A DNA stretch of 6,858 bases from Flavobacteriaceae bacterium (GTDB taxonomy: Bacteria > Bacteroidota > Bacteroidia > Flavobacteriales > Flavobacteriaceae): assembly GCA_002695445.1 (NCBI GenBank), contig NZOY01000099.1:7512-14369 (forward strand), written 5' to 3'. The notes under the pieces are model-generated. The model worked only from the letters and a program-made list of their open reading frames with translations, did not search any database and had not been told where the DNA came from. Made by a program: the position numbers and the translations under genes. This document shows positions 6,288 through 6,858 of this stretch, piece by piece. Numbering within the stretch: position 1 is the stretch's first letter; each line of letters starts with the position of its first letter.

Positions 6288-6858
6288 TTAATCTAATTTA
6301 CCCGCCTGTCTATTCTCTAAACCTTCAATTCCATACAGTTTATCTCCGAGTTCTTTTCTCATTTTATCAGCAAGAGATTTTATTTTTTCAACAACATCTG
6401 GATGTTGATCTGCCACATCTAGTGTCTCACTAATATCTATTGTCAAATCATACAATTCAATTTTATCAACCTTGTTATCATAATCATATTCAATTTTGTA
6501 ACCATCCATACCCCCCATTCTTCCATTTAGTGATCGATAAGTATGAGGAAAATAAAGTTTCCAATTCTTGTAACGAACGCCATGCATTTCATTTTTTTTG
6601 TAATAAAAAAAGTAGGCATCATGCGGACTCTTATCTGTCACGCCCCTCCAAATATTCCAAACACTCTTACCATCTATTTTCTTCTCAGGTAATTTGCTAT
6701 TTGTAATTTCAGCAATAGTCGGTAAAATATCAATAGCCATTATCGGAGTATCAATAGCCCTTCCAGGACTTATTTTGTTTGGATAATATACTACTGTAGG
6801 CACTCTTTGACCACCCTCCCAAGCAGTACCTTTTCCCTCTCTTAAAGGCAATGCACTA
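6288..6858 (-). CDS. Sulfatase of the S1 (arylsulfatase) type, C-terminal fragment running off the window
   Basis: Hydrolyses sulfate esters, probably on polysaccharide or glycan substrates; sulfatases of this family need a formylglycine residue made from Cys or Ser in a CxPSR-type motif. Only the last 189 residues are visible, so that motif and the N-terminal metal ligands lie beyond the right edge. Seen: LPLREGKGTAWEGGQRVP, the conserved Lys-containing strand that corresponds to GKGTTYEGG in human arylsulfatase A, then DILPTIAEI, the IDGKSVWNIW segment, and the small C-terminal subdomain with the WKLYF strand and ELYDLTIDISET. It ends GLENRQAGKLD, similar to the ends of many S1 sulfatases. 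The frame stays open to the edge (Ser, Ala, then Leu encoded by TTG at 6851-6849), so that TTG is an internal codon, not a start. Subfamily and substrate cannot be assigned from this part. Confidence 0.93.
   Translation of the reverse strand, partial: SALPLREGKGTAWEGGQRVPTVVYYPNKISPGRAIDTPIMAIDILPTIAEITNSKLPEKKIDGKSVWNIWRGVTDKSPHDAYFFYYKKNEMHGVRYKNWKLYFPHTYRSLNGRMGGMDGYKIEYDYDNKVDKIELYDLTIDISETLDVADQHPDVVEKIKSLADKMRKELGDKLYGIEGLENRQAGKLD

Noticed and set aside
6440..6706. Plus-strand frame of 88 codons opposite the sulfatase
   Set aside because: It is antisense to conserved sulfatase sequence and is rich in His/Ser/Tyr as expected of a shadow frame.

Overview
The window is a compact, AT-rich stretch of a bacterial chromosome. 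By addition of the gaps, only about 73 of 6858 bases lie outside genes. Several features point to Bacteroidota, probably an aquatic or marine lineage. None of the starts has a clear Shine-Dalgarno sequence, and most follow A-rich leaders. The response regulator looks like the NtrX-like sigma-54 regulators of that phylum, which end without a DNA-binding domain. A small acidic protein of a type I recall from Bacteroidota sits beside a PAP2 phosphatase with the CYEP...FSGHASN signature. The M28 peptidase has a signal peptide ending in A-Q. This placement is inferred from protein character, not from any marker gene.

Layout: positions 20-5621 hold six plus-strand genes, almost certainly one transcription unit. 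In order they are an MscS-type mechanosensitive channel, a sigma-54 activator response regulator, an exported M28 zinc peptidase, a MATE efflux transporter, a 74-residue acidic protein and a membrane PAP2 phosphatase. The first three overlap by 4 nt and 1 nt. The last three are separated by 2 nt each. The only larger gap is 29 nt, before the MATE gene. The upstream end of this unit may lie left of the window.

Positions 5626-6858 are on the minus strand: the C-terminal part of an S1-type sulfatase that runs off the right edge, followed after 17 nt by an MsrA with a short N-terminal hydrophobic segment. The two units converge with only 4 nt between stop codons.

Most products act at the cell envelope: osmotic release, secreted peptide hydrolysis, drug/sodium antiport, lipid-phosphate hydrolysis, sulfate-ester cleavage and possibly exported methionine-sulfoxide repair. 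The regulator is the only cytosolic control protein, and no partner kinase is visible. I see no mobile element, CRISPR array, RNA gene, phage gene or defence system, and no convincing undescribed system. The points most worth a second look are the regulator without a DNA-binding domain coupled to the channel and peptidase genes, the TTG start of the PAP2 gene, the very tight convergent junction, and the sulfatase-MsrA pair.
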